A stretch of 64,000 bases of DNA from Mermis nigrescens (GCA_036768485.1 JAVLUZ010000508.1:248001-312000); one strand, 5' to 3'. Positions 24,401 through 39,400 are shown, counted from the first letter of the stretch. Numbers and translations are program-made. The notes: a model not told the origin generated them from the sequence alone.

Positions 24401-27400
24401 AATGGGGCTAAAACCGCTTAAAAAAGGCACACTTTTGCAATTTCTACGAAAAATCGATAATTCTGGTCGAAGGTCGCAGCCATTTTGCGGGGAATCAGTA
24501 GTTATTCTAAGGTGTGTCAATTCTTCAACCCCCCTCTAGGAGTACGTGTGGTAAAACCCCTCCCAAGCAGTGTTTTATTTGTACTCGGCAAGGTTTTCTC
24601 GATATACAAGACTTTTCGGAACCGTCTTTGTACATGTACAAAGATTTTTGGGAAGACAATTGCAGAAAAGGTCTGAGAAATTTGCTGAAAAATTTCAGCG
24701 CTTTGCGCCGGAATGAGTAATTGTGTGTCCTATATACCTTTATTGCATTTCAAAAGTAAAGATGTCAAATTTTTCGGCTCTTTGCGCCGTTTTTTAGACG
24801 ATTCTTATTGATTTTTGTCCTTAGAGACCCATAAATTAGCTAAAATACACAATCAAAAGTCGAACAACTCTGTTTTATCACAATAAAATCGCTACTGTAC
24901 CATATTATAGTACCCAAAAATTTGTGTGTACAAAGATTTTTGGAAGAGAAAAACTGTAAAAAGGTGTAAGAATTCCCAAAAATTTTGTTTGTCCTATATA
25001 TCTTCAAAATGGCAGAATATGCATTTAGAATGGAAAAATGTCAAATTTTTTCGGCGCTTTTCGAGAAAATTTTTAGTAATCTTTGGCGTCAGAAACCCAG
25101 AAATTAACTAAAATACACTGCCAAAGATCGAAAACCCTGTTTTACCGCACAAAAATCGCTGCTTCACTATATTTAGTACGCAAAAACTTGCATGTACAGA
25201 ATGTTCAAAGGCTTTTTGGGGACCATCTTTGTAATACATTTACAAACGGACCTTGTACCAAAAAAACGCTGCCCCAAGCCCCTTAGATCCTATACGCTTG
25301 TATGTCGTATCCAAAGTGTGCTATATTACTAAGATTTCTTCTGATTCTGCTTAGGTCCGCCGGCCAAGGCCATGTGGGCTCTAGGTGACAAAATCGCGAG
25401 TACGATAGTCGCCCAAACGGCCAAAGTACCTACTATGCAGTGGAGTGGCTCGGGCCTTACCATCGATTACAACGACGAGGATTTGGCCGTCGGCAAAAAA
25501 ATCGTGGTGCCTCCTAGCATTTACGCTAAGGCTACCGTAACGCACATAGAGGAAGGATTAAAGGTAATTACTAGGCATGCAAATCATGGTATTTCTGGGG
25601 GTTGAAACCATATACATATGATCTTGGGGGTTTGGGGTTTTTCACACCCCCACCCCCATAAAACTTTTCAACCTCCCCCAGTGTTTTGTACAAGGTATGT
25701 TTGTACATGTACAAAGATGGTCCCTAAAAATCTTTGTACATTTCGTACTCACAAATTTTTAGCTACTTTAATATGGTACAGTAGCGATTTTAGTGTAGCA
25801 AAAACGAGTTGTTCGACCTTTGGTAACGTATTTTAGCAATTTCTAGGTTTCTGAAGGCAAAATCAGTAATAATCGTCTCAAACGGCGCGAAGCTAAAAAA
25901 TTTGGCACATTTTTCCTTTCAAAATGCAATCTCTGAAATTATAAAAGATATATAGAACACAAAATTGCTCATTTTGGCGCGGAGCGCCGAGAATCTTGCG
26001 AATTTCGAACCTTTTTTGCAGTTTTTGTCTTCCAAAAAATCTTTGTACATGTACAAAGACGGCCCCCAAAAGTCTTTGTACATCGCGAAAAGTCTTTGCC
26101 GAATACAAAAAAACCGTGCCCTCCCCACACAAAAATTATTTCTACCCCTAGGTGGTCAAGCGTTTTTAGCTACCTATTTGCTCGAAAGTGTCAAATTTTC
26201 GGCGCTTCGCGCGCCATTATACTCATGTTTTGACTATATTTTGTTCAATTTGTTCCAACTTTTCTGATTTTTCGAAATTTTTATGCTCTTGAAAGATAGG
26301 GCATTGTCAGAAATGCTGAGAAATGATGTATTTGACGCGCTTCTATCATTTTTGGACCCAAAACGGCACTTTGTTATTTTACCCCCCCCCCAGAATTCCC
26401 ATGCTGTGCATGTATGATGGTAACTACTAATATATAAATAGCCACACCTTATCATTTTTGAATCCTGTGCAATGCAACGCTTACATATGGTTTATTTGCT
26501 CCATTTTCCGTCTAAACGGCGAAACGCCTAGAAATGTTTAAAAATAAATTTTATACCCAAAAGCAAGGATGGCGAAGAAAATCTATCATTTAAGGTGTGA
26601 AAACGGCTGACTGCAGACTTTGGACGCTCGTTATAATTCTTTTATTTCTATTTTATTTTATTTATTTATATCTTACTATTTTTTATTTCTGTTTTTTTCT
26701 TGTTTTTTATTTTTATTCCGTTTCCTCCTTAAAAATGATCTTATTCCTCGGATGACAGTTAAAAAGGTTATATTATGAATTGTGATGTTCGACTTTGAGA
26801 CATTATCTTGAGTCTTGTCGCCTATTTCAGATAATTTTCCTTTTTTCGTAAATTTTATTTTCGGCCCAAGGTTTCACAATAGTTTTCGTCCCGAGTGAAA
26901 TATTAAATACCGTTTTGGATTTTTAGATCGTTCAAAAAATCGGGTTTCCGCTCATGATCAAAGCGTCGGAAGGAGGCGGTGGCAAAGGCATCCGAAAATG
27001 CCAAAATTACGACGAATTTCCGACCTTATTCAGACAAGTATTGTCATTTTTATTATTATTTTATTATTTATTTTTTCATGTTGTTATTTTTACCCTATCA
27101 TTTTGTAAAATACAAAATTTGCACGTTTAGCCACAATCGTAATTTTTAAAAATAAATAAATAATTTTCAACGTTTTTTGAGTAATTTTCGACTCGCTTAA
27201 ATAGCTTTGACGTGTAGATATTGTTCTCGCGTACATATCTTGCTCATCGCTACATAAATGCGACGGTGGTATTGGCCGAATCATCCATTTTTTTATTTTT
27301 CGATCATGTAAAAATTTAATGAAGAATCGGTCTTTTAATATTTCCGCTTGCTTATTCTTCCACCAGTAATGGGGCTATCTGTTAATAGGGCCTTAAATGT

Positions 27401-30400
27401 AAAGGTTCTTTGCTCATCGAATCCTAAGTTTATATACATGCATTCATATGTACTACATCCAGGCCCGTATTCAGGGGGAAGCTGCCCCATGGAAATAAAA
27501 ATTTATTTCTGAAACACGCATGGGTCACGAGCACGTACATTAGCTGTAGTGTGTGGAATGGGGGGGGGGGGTGGTCGGACCCCCAAAATTTTGAAAAACC
27601 CGAAAAAAAATAGGACTTTTTAAACGTTATTTTTATTGTAATTTTAGCCTTTTTGGACCCAGGACCTCCCAAAATTGGTGTTGATCCCCCCAAAATAGGA
27701 CGGCCAGCTACGTGCCTGATGGGTCCCCCAAAGGGAAATATAAAAAATTCTCGAAGTAGGTGTGAAACACCAAAACAGATTTTTAGCGTACTTTGGAGCT
27801 GAAGTAAATTGAAAATTTTCCGGCGCTTCGGACCAGATTCATCGTTTATCTATAATTTTTGTCCTATAACCCTCCAAAATCGCTCAAATATGAGTTAGAA
27901 ATTTCTGTATTTTTTGTAAATCACAAAGATTTAAATACAAAGACAGTGGCTAGGAAATTGTTTGTCGATTGAATCATGAGAAATCAGTTGCGTAAAGATT
28001 ATTCAAACGATACATTTGTGTTATATGAGCATGGAATGGAGTGGAAATTTTGGGAATTTTTTTCGAAATTTTCTTTACCATTGCATAGAGCTCGTCGAGA
28101 TACGCTCAAAAATGCCTTTATTTTTTGCCCATCCCAATGGCTTTCGAGATATCTGACCTCAAAATTTTTAGCCCTCCCCGGAAATAAAATCCTGGATACG
28201 GGCCCGACTACACGTACATATATGTATGTGTAAGTCAACTAATTTAAAATTCGAAATTTGAATTAAATAAAAATTTATTTAACAAAGTAATGAAATAAGA
28301 TAGAATAAATGAAATTTAAATTAATTAAAAATTATCAATTTGCTGGTAATGTGTGTAATTTAAGCATTTAAAAATACAATTAATTTTGTTCCAAAAGGTC
28401 CAGTCGGAAGTGCCCGGGTCTCCGATTTTTCTTATGAAATTGGCCAAGCGCGCGTCATTTGGAGGTGCAAGTTTTAGCTGACGAATACGGTAATGCGATT
28501 TCGCTTTTCGGCCGCGATTGCTCAATTCAACGCAGGCACCAGAAAATTATCGAAGAAGCACCTACTACTATCGCTCCACCAGAAGTCTTCGAGGAGATGG
28601 AATTGGTAACAATCAATACTGGGAGTTGACCGAAAAAGCTACATACACATACCTGGGCGTGAGGGGTTGGGGGTACCCCAGAAATCATTATATACCCCTC
28701 AGGAGGTCAATTTTTGAATTTTTTCCGTTTTTCGCAATTTTTTCATGCCAATGGATAGTGCTCGATGAGAAGCGTTGAAATATGGTGTTTTTCGCCATAC
28801 CACCGTTTTTAAGGCCATTTTTTTACCTTGAAAAAATCTTGCACCCCCCATTGAACTTTGGTTGCGCCCACCTATGTACATACATACACCTCGATGTTAC
28901 ATCATGACCTAACTAATTGATTATGGACATAAAATATTTAAGGCCAGTTGCATTAGATAGATAAACATGTCATTGTTTTAAACCACACGCCAAAATTCTG
29001 GCCAGCTGCGTGCGCTTCATGCCCTACCACGGCGATTTGTTTAACCTCACTTTGTTGTTGTTTAAACCCAGAGTTTCTTCACTGTATCACATTACGGAGC
29101 ATATAGTCTAGGCATACATGTAACAGCGGGCTTTGGTGGCGATTTCCTTCTTAAACCTGGACGTCCCCTTACCCCCGCCCCAAAGTCGGAAAATTTTGAA
29201 CTCCCCCATTTTTGAAAAAATTGCGTTCTTATAATATTGTTATGTGTTTTTTGGCCGTTTTTATCTAAAAATTTGAGGTCGTTAATTTCCCCTCCAAAGA
29301 TGCTCGGGGACCATTATCCGAAATTTCGAGCCATCACACAGACTTATGTATAAAGGTATACTTTTTGATAATATACGTTGTAAAAAATAAATTAGCACGT
29401 TGTTTAAACCTCCAGAGTAGGTAGAGTCCAAGTAGATGCAAAAACTTCAAGATTGTCGTGAAAAAAGGGAGCAAATTGATGACAGAGCCAATGACGCTTT
29501 CGAACTTAAAGCCCCATCAAAGCAGGCAGGCACATAGTTGGCCGGCCTATTTTGGGGGACCAACAACAATTTTTAAGTCAAAAATAGCACAAAACAATGT
29601 TTAAAAAGTCATATTTTTCCGATTTTTCTGAATTTAGGGGGGTCTGAACCCCCCAATTCGCTAGAGATACGTGCCTGAAAGCAGGGTGATGACAAATCGC
29701 AGTAGCGCTTGAACCGTTGATTACCGGCCACAATTTTTGCACGGTTTTAAGGAGACATTTATATTTACCCAATGAACTCAGTGTTGTCTGTTCATGTCAA
29801 TTGAGGTTACGACTTGTAACATCGAAGTGTAGGAGTTGTAGGCCACCACGAAATAAAATTAAATGGGTAAATAAAAATGAAAATATTAAAAAAGAATAAA
29901 TTTGAATAAGAAATACAAGTGTAAGTAGAATAAAATTATTGTGTTTCAAAACATACATATGAGCACATAAACGAATTCATGAATCAATATTATGTATATA
30001 CATACGTGTGTATTGATTAATTAGCAGGAAATACGGAAGCTCTGTATCCCAGGGTCGGATATGGTCTGCCACCACCGTTTTTTGTATTCGGCAAAGATTT
30101 TTCCCGATGTACAAAGACTTTTCGGGACCGTCTTTGTACATGTAGAAAGATTTTTGGGTAGACAAAAACTGCAAAAATGGTGTGAAATTCGCAAAAATTT
30201 TCGGCGCTTCGCGCTGAAATGAAGTAATTGAGTATTCTATATATCTTTATGATGGCAGAAATCGCATTCCAAATGGGAAAATGTCAAATTTTTCGGCACT
30301 TCGCGCCGTTTAAAGGCGATCCTGTGTGATTTTTGCATTTAGAGACCCAAAAATTAGCTAAAATACACTACCAAAAGTCGAACAACTCTGTTTTCACCAC

Positions 30401-33400
30401 ACTAAAATCGCGGCTGTACCATGTTAGAGTACATTATAATTTGTGTGTACAACATGTACAAAGATTTTTGGGAAGACAATAACTGTAAAAAGGTGTAAAA
30501 TTCTAAAAACTTTTCGGCGCTTCGCGCCGAAATTTTTCTGAATTTTTTTAAATTTTTTAAATTTTTATTTTCTAATTTTTTTTAAATTTTTCTAAATTTT
30601 TTTTCAATTTTTTTCTAAAAAAACCCTGTTTTACCACACTAAAATCGCTACTGTACAATATTAGAGTACACAGAAATTTGCATGTACAAAATGTACAAAG
30701 ACTTTTGGGGACCATCTTTGTACATGTACAAACGGACCTTGTGCTAAAAAACGCTGTCTGCCACAAGTCATTTTGGTTCCTTATTTTCGTTTTAAATTGA
30801 TTTTTGAGCTTTCACAAGCTCGATTTATGAGTCAGAAACTATGCTTACGTTTTTTAATCTCAATAGATTGGAATGTCAAAACATTGTCATAATAAGAAAA
30901 TGTGGATTTTAGAAATAATGACAAATTCTTTTGATTTTTGCGGCGTTGTTGCGTTTTTTGGAAGAATTTCTGATCGTACATATGTGGCTCGTAAATGCAA
31001 GTTGAGATTTATACAGCTTTTTTCAGCAGTTTTTGAACGCGTCATTCCAACCGCTTCGGTTTATTTGCAGGATGCGATAAAACTAGCCAAAATGGTCGGC
31101 TACGTAAGCGCTGGAACGGTAGAATATTTGTTCATGGCCGAAACCAACGAATATTTTTTCTTGGAACTTAATCCGAGATTGCAAGTGAGCGTCATACGCT
31201 AGTTATCTAAAAGTATAACGGCATATGCTAAAATTTTTAAGAATAATCTTATTGACATCTTTTCTGACAACTCATGCTTGTAGCCATACACTGTAACAGG
31301 GGCGATGGGGGATCCCCTAAAGTCGGACAACCCCCATCCCCATTCCCAAAGCCAGAAAATTTTTGACCCCCCCCTTCGATTTTTGGAGAAAAAATGAATT
31401 TTCGGCAGTTTTTAGGCGTTTTTTGACCGTTTTTGGCCAAAAATTGTAGGTCATTCACCCCTTTTCTCTTAAAAATGACCGGGATTCCCTCCTCCTATGC
31501 TTGTAGTTATTTTTCACTGGCCCAGCTAGGACGACTCCGAAACGTGAGTTTTTCTTTTTTATCAACAGCCAGCCTGTTTTTCTATAATAATACGTTTGAA
31601 TTAAAAATTTTGTTTTGCATTTTTATTATTACAATATATTTCTGTAAGATTAACGGGACACGCGGACGAACTCCGTTTCTGGATTCATTTCCATTAAAAT
31701 TTGGTGTTTTTTGTCAGCGTCATATGATTTTCGTGCATTTTTAAGAGTTTGGCTAGGTGGACGTTCCTACTTTACGCATTTTCTTGGCAAGAAAATAGAG
31801 CATGAGGCTTATTTTTATTAAAAATCAATTTTTCATTAAAAACGAATATTATTTGATCAAAAATAGTGTAATCTACTTTGCGGTGGAAAATAAAGAGTGT
31901 TTAAAGGACGCGAATTTCGGTTCACCCTTATGCTACAGTAAAAGATACGAATTTTATTATGTACTATTGCTCAAATAGTAAGAGTCATCAATATGAGAAA
32001 GAAGAAAATGAGGAGGAAAATAAATAAGTAAATAAATATATGGATAAATAAAAAAGCAAATACTAAATAATAAGAAACAAAGAAAAAGACAGAAAGACAG
32101 ATATAGAAGTGCAGAAAAAAGAAAAAAGAAAGAAAGAAAGACAGATATACGTAGAAGTGCAGCATGCTATTAGTAAAAAAACACCTGCTTTCGTATAAAA
32201 TATTCTAATCAAGCAAATAACTTGATAGGTGGAACATCCCTGTACCGAAATGGTCTCGAATGTGAATTTGCCATCGGCCCAGCTGCAGATCGCAATGGGA
32301 ATTCCTTTAAACCGCATCAAAGACATTAGGGTCATGTACGGCGCAGCTCCTTGGGACGACACGGTTGTCGACTTCTTCAATCCCGACTTTAAACCATCGC
32401 CTAGGGGTCACGTGATTGCTGCTCGAATCACGTGCGAAAATCCAGACGAAGGTTATTTAGCAGACGTGCGCAGCGTGGGAATTCGGGGGGGGGGGCTTAA
32501 ACCACAAAATTTTTCTAAACTTCCTTTTTTGGGCTCAATATCGATGGGTACGCACGCTTCAAAAACATAATTTTTGGTGTTTCTGACATGCTCTATCTTT
32601 CTAGAGCGTAAAAACGTAAAAAACTTCGAATGAACAAAATATGAACAAAAAAATGAATAAAAATGAACAAAAAAGATATATAGTCGAAAAATGAGTACCA
32701 GAAATTTGACACTTTTGAGCTAGCATTTAGCTAAAAACGTTTAAGTAGCACCTCTTCTGCGATTTTTTCAAAAAATCGCGAATTCTGTGGGGAGTGAAAA
32801 CCGCCCACACTCTTGTATCTTCTTCCAGGCTTTTCAACAATCACCTTTTAATTCTTTTGTGAAGACATCTCAAATATGTGGAACCGTACCCGTAACAAGA
32901 GGGTTCCGTGGACTCCGCGACGTCCCCCCATCCCCCAAATTTTTTGACTCCCCAATTTTAGAAAAAATTTTGTTTTTCGGTTATTTTTTAGTGTTCCTTG
33001 GCCGTTTTTGTGCAAAAATTGAAGGTCATCTACCTCCCCCGTTCCCCTGAAAATAGCCGGGAACCCTTATTCCTAAATTTCTAGCCGTTACATGTATATA
33101 TGTGTGAAACTCGGTATCCAATTTAATGTAGCCAAGGCTTATTGTATAAAGCACGTGACTTGCACTCGTTCAAGTAATGGCTCAAAATTTTGTTGTTGAA
33201 TCAGTCCGCAATTTATAAAGGCTTATCATAACTTATATTTTCGGCCGAAAATGGCAAAAACACATAAAAATGACCTAAAAACGCTAGTTTTTGCCAAAGA
33301 ATGGGGGCGTGAAAATCTCATCTTTCGAAGAGTGGAGGGGCGTTCGACTTCGGATCTAATTCCCTCATTCCCTCTTACAATGAGTATATCTTTACGCAGG

Positions 33401-36400
33401 CCCGTAGCCAGAATTTGGCCAAGGTGGGAGGGGCGGACCCAACGTAAATTATTCCATATATTAGGAAATTCATCGGGATAGCTCGCAAAAACCTCATTTT
33501 TCGACGTCTTTCGACGTGCTTTATCTATCAAGATCACAAAATTTGGAATTTTTCGGAAAACAATTTTTTCTACTCAAAAGGTTATAGAAAGTGTCGTTTT
33601 TGGTCGTGTTTGAGCCAAAATTATGGAAAATGCTTTACGTCCGGCGCGTAGCGCCAAAAATAGAAGAATTTACGTCAAGCACGTGTAATTTTTCCATCTT
33701 TTTATGTGCTTTATCTTGCCTTTCAACATTTGTTTGGCCAAGGGAGGTGCGGCCGGTGGCCGACTTCGCCCCCTAAATACAACCTGGTCTTTACTTGTAT
33801 ACCTGTCGTTTTATTTCACGAAAAAGATTTTGAAATATTTTAAAAACTCGCAAAATAATAGCTGAAAACGTAAAACTTACAGTATGACAGCCTTCCTGGC
33901 GGCCATATTGAAAATTACGAATTCTTTACCAAATCAAATATGTAAGCAATCATTTGTAAGCGCTTTTTTGAATTTACAAAATTTGCTTGAACAATAAATA
34001 ATATGCAATCTACCGCGTACAGTGAGCACAGTTCATAGGGGCAGCCATATTTGAAAAAATTTAAAATCTGTTAATAGAGAGAACGGTGAGTTTAGAAGAA
34101 AATCTGAAAGGTGCGCCTTTTAGAGGATGCTAAAACGCAACTATTTTGCTTGTTTTCAGCATAATTTCATAGACTGGTAAAAAATGCGATCATGTTGTAA
34201 ATTCACCTGTTTTTGCAGTGTGATTTACTAGATAAGAAGTTTTTTTCCGGAAAATAGCTGGCGCTTTATTTTTCTGTTCTTAAAATGCTTTACTTTTTTT
34301 AAATCGGTTCGGTGGTTCTTGAGATTAACGAAAAAACCGACATTCTCCGGAAGAACAAACTGTGATTTTGCTGTCATACTGTAACTTTTGAAGTTTTTAG
34401 CTATTATTCCGTTAAGTTCTAACATATCTTTGAAATTTTTCAAGCATATACTACATAGAAAATTTTGTGCGCTTTCCAATGAGCTATATCTTGATTTTCT
34501 GAAAGTTTGCAGGCCTCTCGATTAACTCAAAAAACGCTGTTGATTACTGATTCTAAGTGCAAATGACGGGTGTAAGAAATTAAATTCAATTTTTTAAGCT
34601 TAAACTATTATCAATTATGCAAGTTCAGATACGGTTATTTGAATCTTATTGCGCAGCTACTCAGGTACGTAGCTGACCGTCCTATTTTGGGGGAACCAAC
34701 ACCAATTTTGGAGGACTAAGCCCAAAAAGGCCAAAAATTGCACAAAATAACGTTTAAAAAGTCCTATTTTTCCGATTCTTCTGACTTTGGGGGGTGGGAA
34801 CACCCGCCCATTCCCCTTAGAAACGTGCCTGCAGCTACTGCTTATTGATACAACAGTAAAAGCTACATACTATTGATCGGGTTATCGTATGTTTAAAATA
34901 CGAAGGCTTCCAGCCCAGTTCTGGTACTGTGCAAGAGTTGAATTTCCGCAGTAGCAAAAACGTTTGGGGCTACTTTAGCGTGTCGGCTGCTGGTGGTTTG
35001 CACGAATTCGCCGATTCTCAATTCGGTCACTGCTTTTCTTGGGGTGAAACGAGAGACGAAGCCAGAGCGTGCGTTATTTAGTGTTTTTGTGTATTTTAAT
35101 GTGTACAAAACTATGTATTGTATCCAAACGCATGATCAGCAACCGAATTTTCGGGGACACGATATGGCAAAATCGCCAAAAATAGCAATTAAATTCGATT
35201 CGGGGGCTTTCAGGTTTTCTGTGTGTCCCTAGACCCTTTAGACTGGGCCGTATTCAAGGGGGCCGACCCCCGGAAATGAAAAATAATTTTTGAAACACAA
35301 GGGTCCCTCAAATTCTCAGAGTAGGTCTAAAACAGCATGAAAACAGGTTTTCAGCGTACTTTCGAGCTAGTGAACTCAAAATTTTACGGCGTTTCGCGCC
35401 GGATTTATCGTTTATGTATAGGTTTTGCCTTCTAGCCCGCCCAAAACCCTCAAATTTGAGTTCGACATGTAGAACATGTCGAATTTTTTCGCGCCGAATT
35501 ATTTTCTGTTTTGTTTTTCTTTGTAAATGACTAAGTTTAATTACAAATATAGAAGTTAGCAAATTATTCGTCGATTGAATGGTGAGAAATCAGTTGTCTA
35601 GATTGTTTAAACGATAGATCTGTGTAATATGAGTATGGAATAGAGTGGAAAATTTTTAAAATTCTTCATTGAAATTTGTCTATTTTTATTGAAATTTGTT
35701 TTAACCATTGCATAGACCTCGTTGAGATATGCTCAAAAATGCCTTTATTTTTGCCCATCTCCTTATGGTTCTCGAGATATGTGACCTCAAAATTTTTGCC
35801 CCCTCCCCCGAAATAAAATCCTGGATACGGGCCTGCCTTAGACCCTCAAGCGCATGTCTGATTGTGTCCTGAATTTTCCGAATGGATGTATCTCACCTTG
35901 ATCTATATTTCTAAAATTGTTCCAGGGCAGATACATATAATGACGATTCTGTCTCTACGTTTTTTACATACCCGTATTAAAATAATAAAATTCAAATTAT
36001 TTTTGTCGGTTTACATTACAAGATGCAAAATGTCACAAGTTCTAATAATACAGATGTTCTAGGAATCACGGCACACTTTGTTCGCGACCATAGAGTGACT
36101 GACGAAATATTTTCTGTTAGTGCATAACACAACCATTAAAAAATATTTCAGCAAATATTATTGCAATGCGCTTGGACCATATATGATCTGGGGGCGTTTC
36201 ACCCCCAGAAATTTTTTAACCCCCTCCCCCAGAATTCGCGATTTTTCAAAATTTTCCGAAAATTGCCTAAAAATTCGCACAAAAGGTGCTTTTTCAAGCG
36301 TTTTTAGCTATCTATTTGCTCAAAAGTGTCATCATCGTGTTTTAAATATATTTTGTTCAATTTATTCGACTTTTTGATTTTTTCCAAAAATTTTGTGTTT

Positions 36401-39400
36401 TTATGCTCTAGAGAGACAGTGCATCGCCAGAAACGCCGAAAAACAATGTTTTGATCGCGTACCCACTATTTTTACCCTCAAAAAAGGCGCTTTAAAATTT
36501 CACCATCCCCCTCCAGAATTCCCATGCTGTGCATGTCTGCTTGTATTGCGCTCTTGTAGCCATACTCAATCACAGATTCACTAACTTTCGGTGTCCATTA
36601 TAGAAATATACTAATAAGCTGCTGATAATCTATGCCAATTATATTAACATTTTTGATGTTCTCTTAATATCAAGCAGTAATTCTACTTTGAGGAGAGACG
36701 GATTGTTGAAATTTGGTGCTGAATTCAAAAACAATTCATAGTCTCGAAAGTTCGCGCAGCAATGCCATATTATGTATCAGTTAACCGAGCAAATTGCACG
36801 CTAAAACCTGTTCGAAATGAAATTATTTTTAACTCATTTATTATATCAAACCCTTTTTATAAGTTATTTATGCTACATATATGGAAAAAGAAATGTAAAA
36901 ATGTGAAGCCTTAAAATTAATGCAGCAAACTGTCTGATCACAAAATTTTGCTTTTAGCACAGTGGTTTTTTGTATTCGGCAAAGATTTTCCCCGATGTAC
37001 AAAAGACTTCTCGGGACCGTCTTTGTACGTGTACAAAGATTTTTGGAAATAAAAATTTCAAAAGGTCTAAAATTCGCAAAAATTTCAGTGCTTGCATCGA
37101 AATGAGAATTGTCATGTTCTATATGAGAGGAAGAAAAGTCAAATTTTTCGGCGCGTCGCGCCGTTTTAAGACGATTCTTAATGATTTTTGCCTTTATAGA
37201 CCCAGAAATTAGCTAAAATACACTACCAAACGTCGAACAACTCTGTTTTTACAATACTAGAGTCGCTACTGTACCATATTTTAGTACCCAAAAATTTGTG
37301 TGAACAAAATGTACAAAGACTTTTGGGGACCATCTTTGTACATGTACAAACGGACCTTGTACAAAAATAGACTGTTTTAGCAGAAGATTAACATTGCAGG
37401 TTGTATCAGTGAGATGAAGCTAGTAGTGTAATTAAATTTTTAATTGAATGTACTTCGATTTTTAAATTTTTAATTGAAAATACTGCGATTTTCAAATTTT
37501 TAATTGAAAATACTGCGATTTTCAAATTTTCAATCGAATATACTGCGATTTTCAGAAATATGGCATTGGCGTTGAAGGAATTATCCATTCGAGGCGATTT
37601 TCGTACAACGGTCGAATATTTGATTAAGCTGCTCGAAACAGAGGGCTTCATAGAGAATCGTTTCGACACTGCTTGGCTGGACAAACTAATTTCTGAGAAA
37701 GTCAAGGTGCATTAAAGATAAAGGAGAAATGTTTTCTTTTTTAAATAATTTTTTATTTTGGGACAGAATTTTCTTTGCTGAATTTGTTTTCAGGCTTAAC
37801 TTTCTTTTCGGTAATCGGATTTTGTTAATTAAGGCCGAAAAGCCCGACGTCATCGTTGGCGTAATGTGCACAAGCGTACTAATCGCCGATGGGGTCATTG
37901 TGAACGCGTTTCAGAATTTCCAAAATTCGTTAGAGAGGTACACATTAATTTTGTTTACATTCGGAATCTGCGATTGAATGATCTGCGTAAGCGCAAAAAT
38001 TTTAGGAATACGATCAGCGCGTACAAAAATGCCAATTATATGCAGTTTTCATTAAGCTTTCTGCTGGAATATCTCAGATTTTTTTAATTTCTATTTTTAA
38101 CGGATTAATTTATATGTATGTACAACTTATTGAAGTCATGCGTATGCAGCGACTCGGAATTTTGAGTTGAATAGGATAGTCGACCATTCTCGTAGGGATT
38201 GAATGACCTATCTTTTATGTGTACGTATAAACAGTAAAAAATAGTTAAAATCGCTTTAAAAAGCAACCCGTGTCCAAGATTCGGGAAGATGGTTAAAAAG
38301 CGTCAATTTTCGGGCACAGCCGACTTTCAGATTGTAGGAACATCATCTCTTCTCTTGCCAATTCGTATCTTTTCAATTTTTCAAATGTTAGTCAGTGTAA
38401 TGTAGCAGGGAAGCTACGGATCAATGGAAAAAGTATATTTCGAAGTTCAACCCGTAGGGTTGATGTTGTAGTGAAACATATTTCTAATGAATATATTGCG
38501 CAGAAGTAAGCAAGAGCCCGAGTAGTCGGTTAGTACTACACGCGCGTGTTAGAGAGGAAGATCCGGGAAACCGGTGCGGGTAAAATTTTCCTCACTAAGT
38601 GGTTGGCAGGTTGCCACGTACATAATACGTGCTTCTAGCTATTTTTGTGATTTACATATCTCCCTTTTACAATCAGGTTTCACTAAAATCTATGCTCGGC
38701 TAAGAATCGCCGAGTAGTAGTTGTAAATCGACTTCAAAAGTGATTAAAGCTAAAACAACAACCGTAACACTGTGCTCACTCATTTGTTGTTCGTGCTTAA
38801 AATCCTGTTTTGCAGTGTGTAACTTCATGTCAGCTTATGTACATAAAAACTACTTTTTGTAGCCAATTATTTGAGCAGATAAACTTAAATACATAAGATA
38901 AAATGAGATAAAATAAGACGAGCGTATAAGGACAGAACCCGGCGCTGTATTAAACATAGGAAATAATAACCAATCCTGACTTCTCTCTTCGCACTCACTA
39001 AGCCTAAACTAGAAGTAAAGATCAAGCGCCTTGAAGGATTACTCTCGGGAAGAAATAAGCCAAAAACAACAAAAAGGACAGGTATGTTTTCTACATGCAC
39101 CGGGTTCTGTCCTTATATGTACATGTGCTCGTTGTTAAAATATGTAAGAACTAAATAGTAAGAAGTCATCAATACGAGAAAGATGCAAATAAAAAAAGAA
39201 AATGAGGAGAAAAATAAATAAGTAAATAAATAGATAAATAAAACAGCAAATACTAAAAAAGAAAAGAGAAAAAGTTGAAAAAAGGAAAAAAATGCATGGT
39301 GCATGTATATAAATACACATATATAATACATATTTGTATATGGACGTTTTCACATAATTTTTGTTTCTCACTGCCAAGTCAAGAAAATTGTTTACATTAT

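Noticed and set aside
24625..24644. TCTTTGTACATGTACAAAGA as a host operator
   Set aside because: It recurs only inside family A elements, so it belongs to the transposon.
30195..30530. GGCGCTTCGCGCC hairpins as transcription terminators or a CRISPR-like array
   Set aside because: Spacing is irregular, flanks are repeated rather than unique, and the DNA is eukaryotic.
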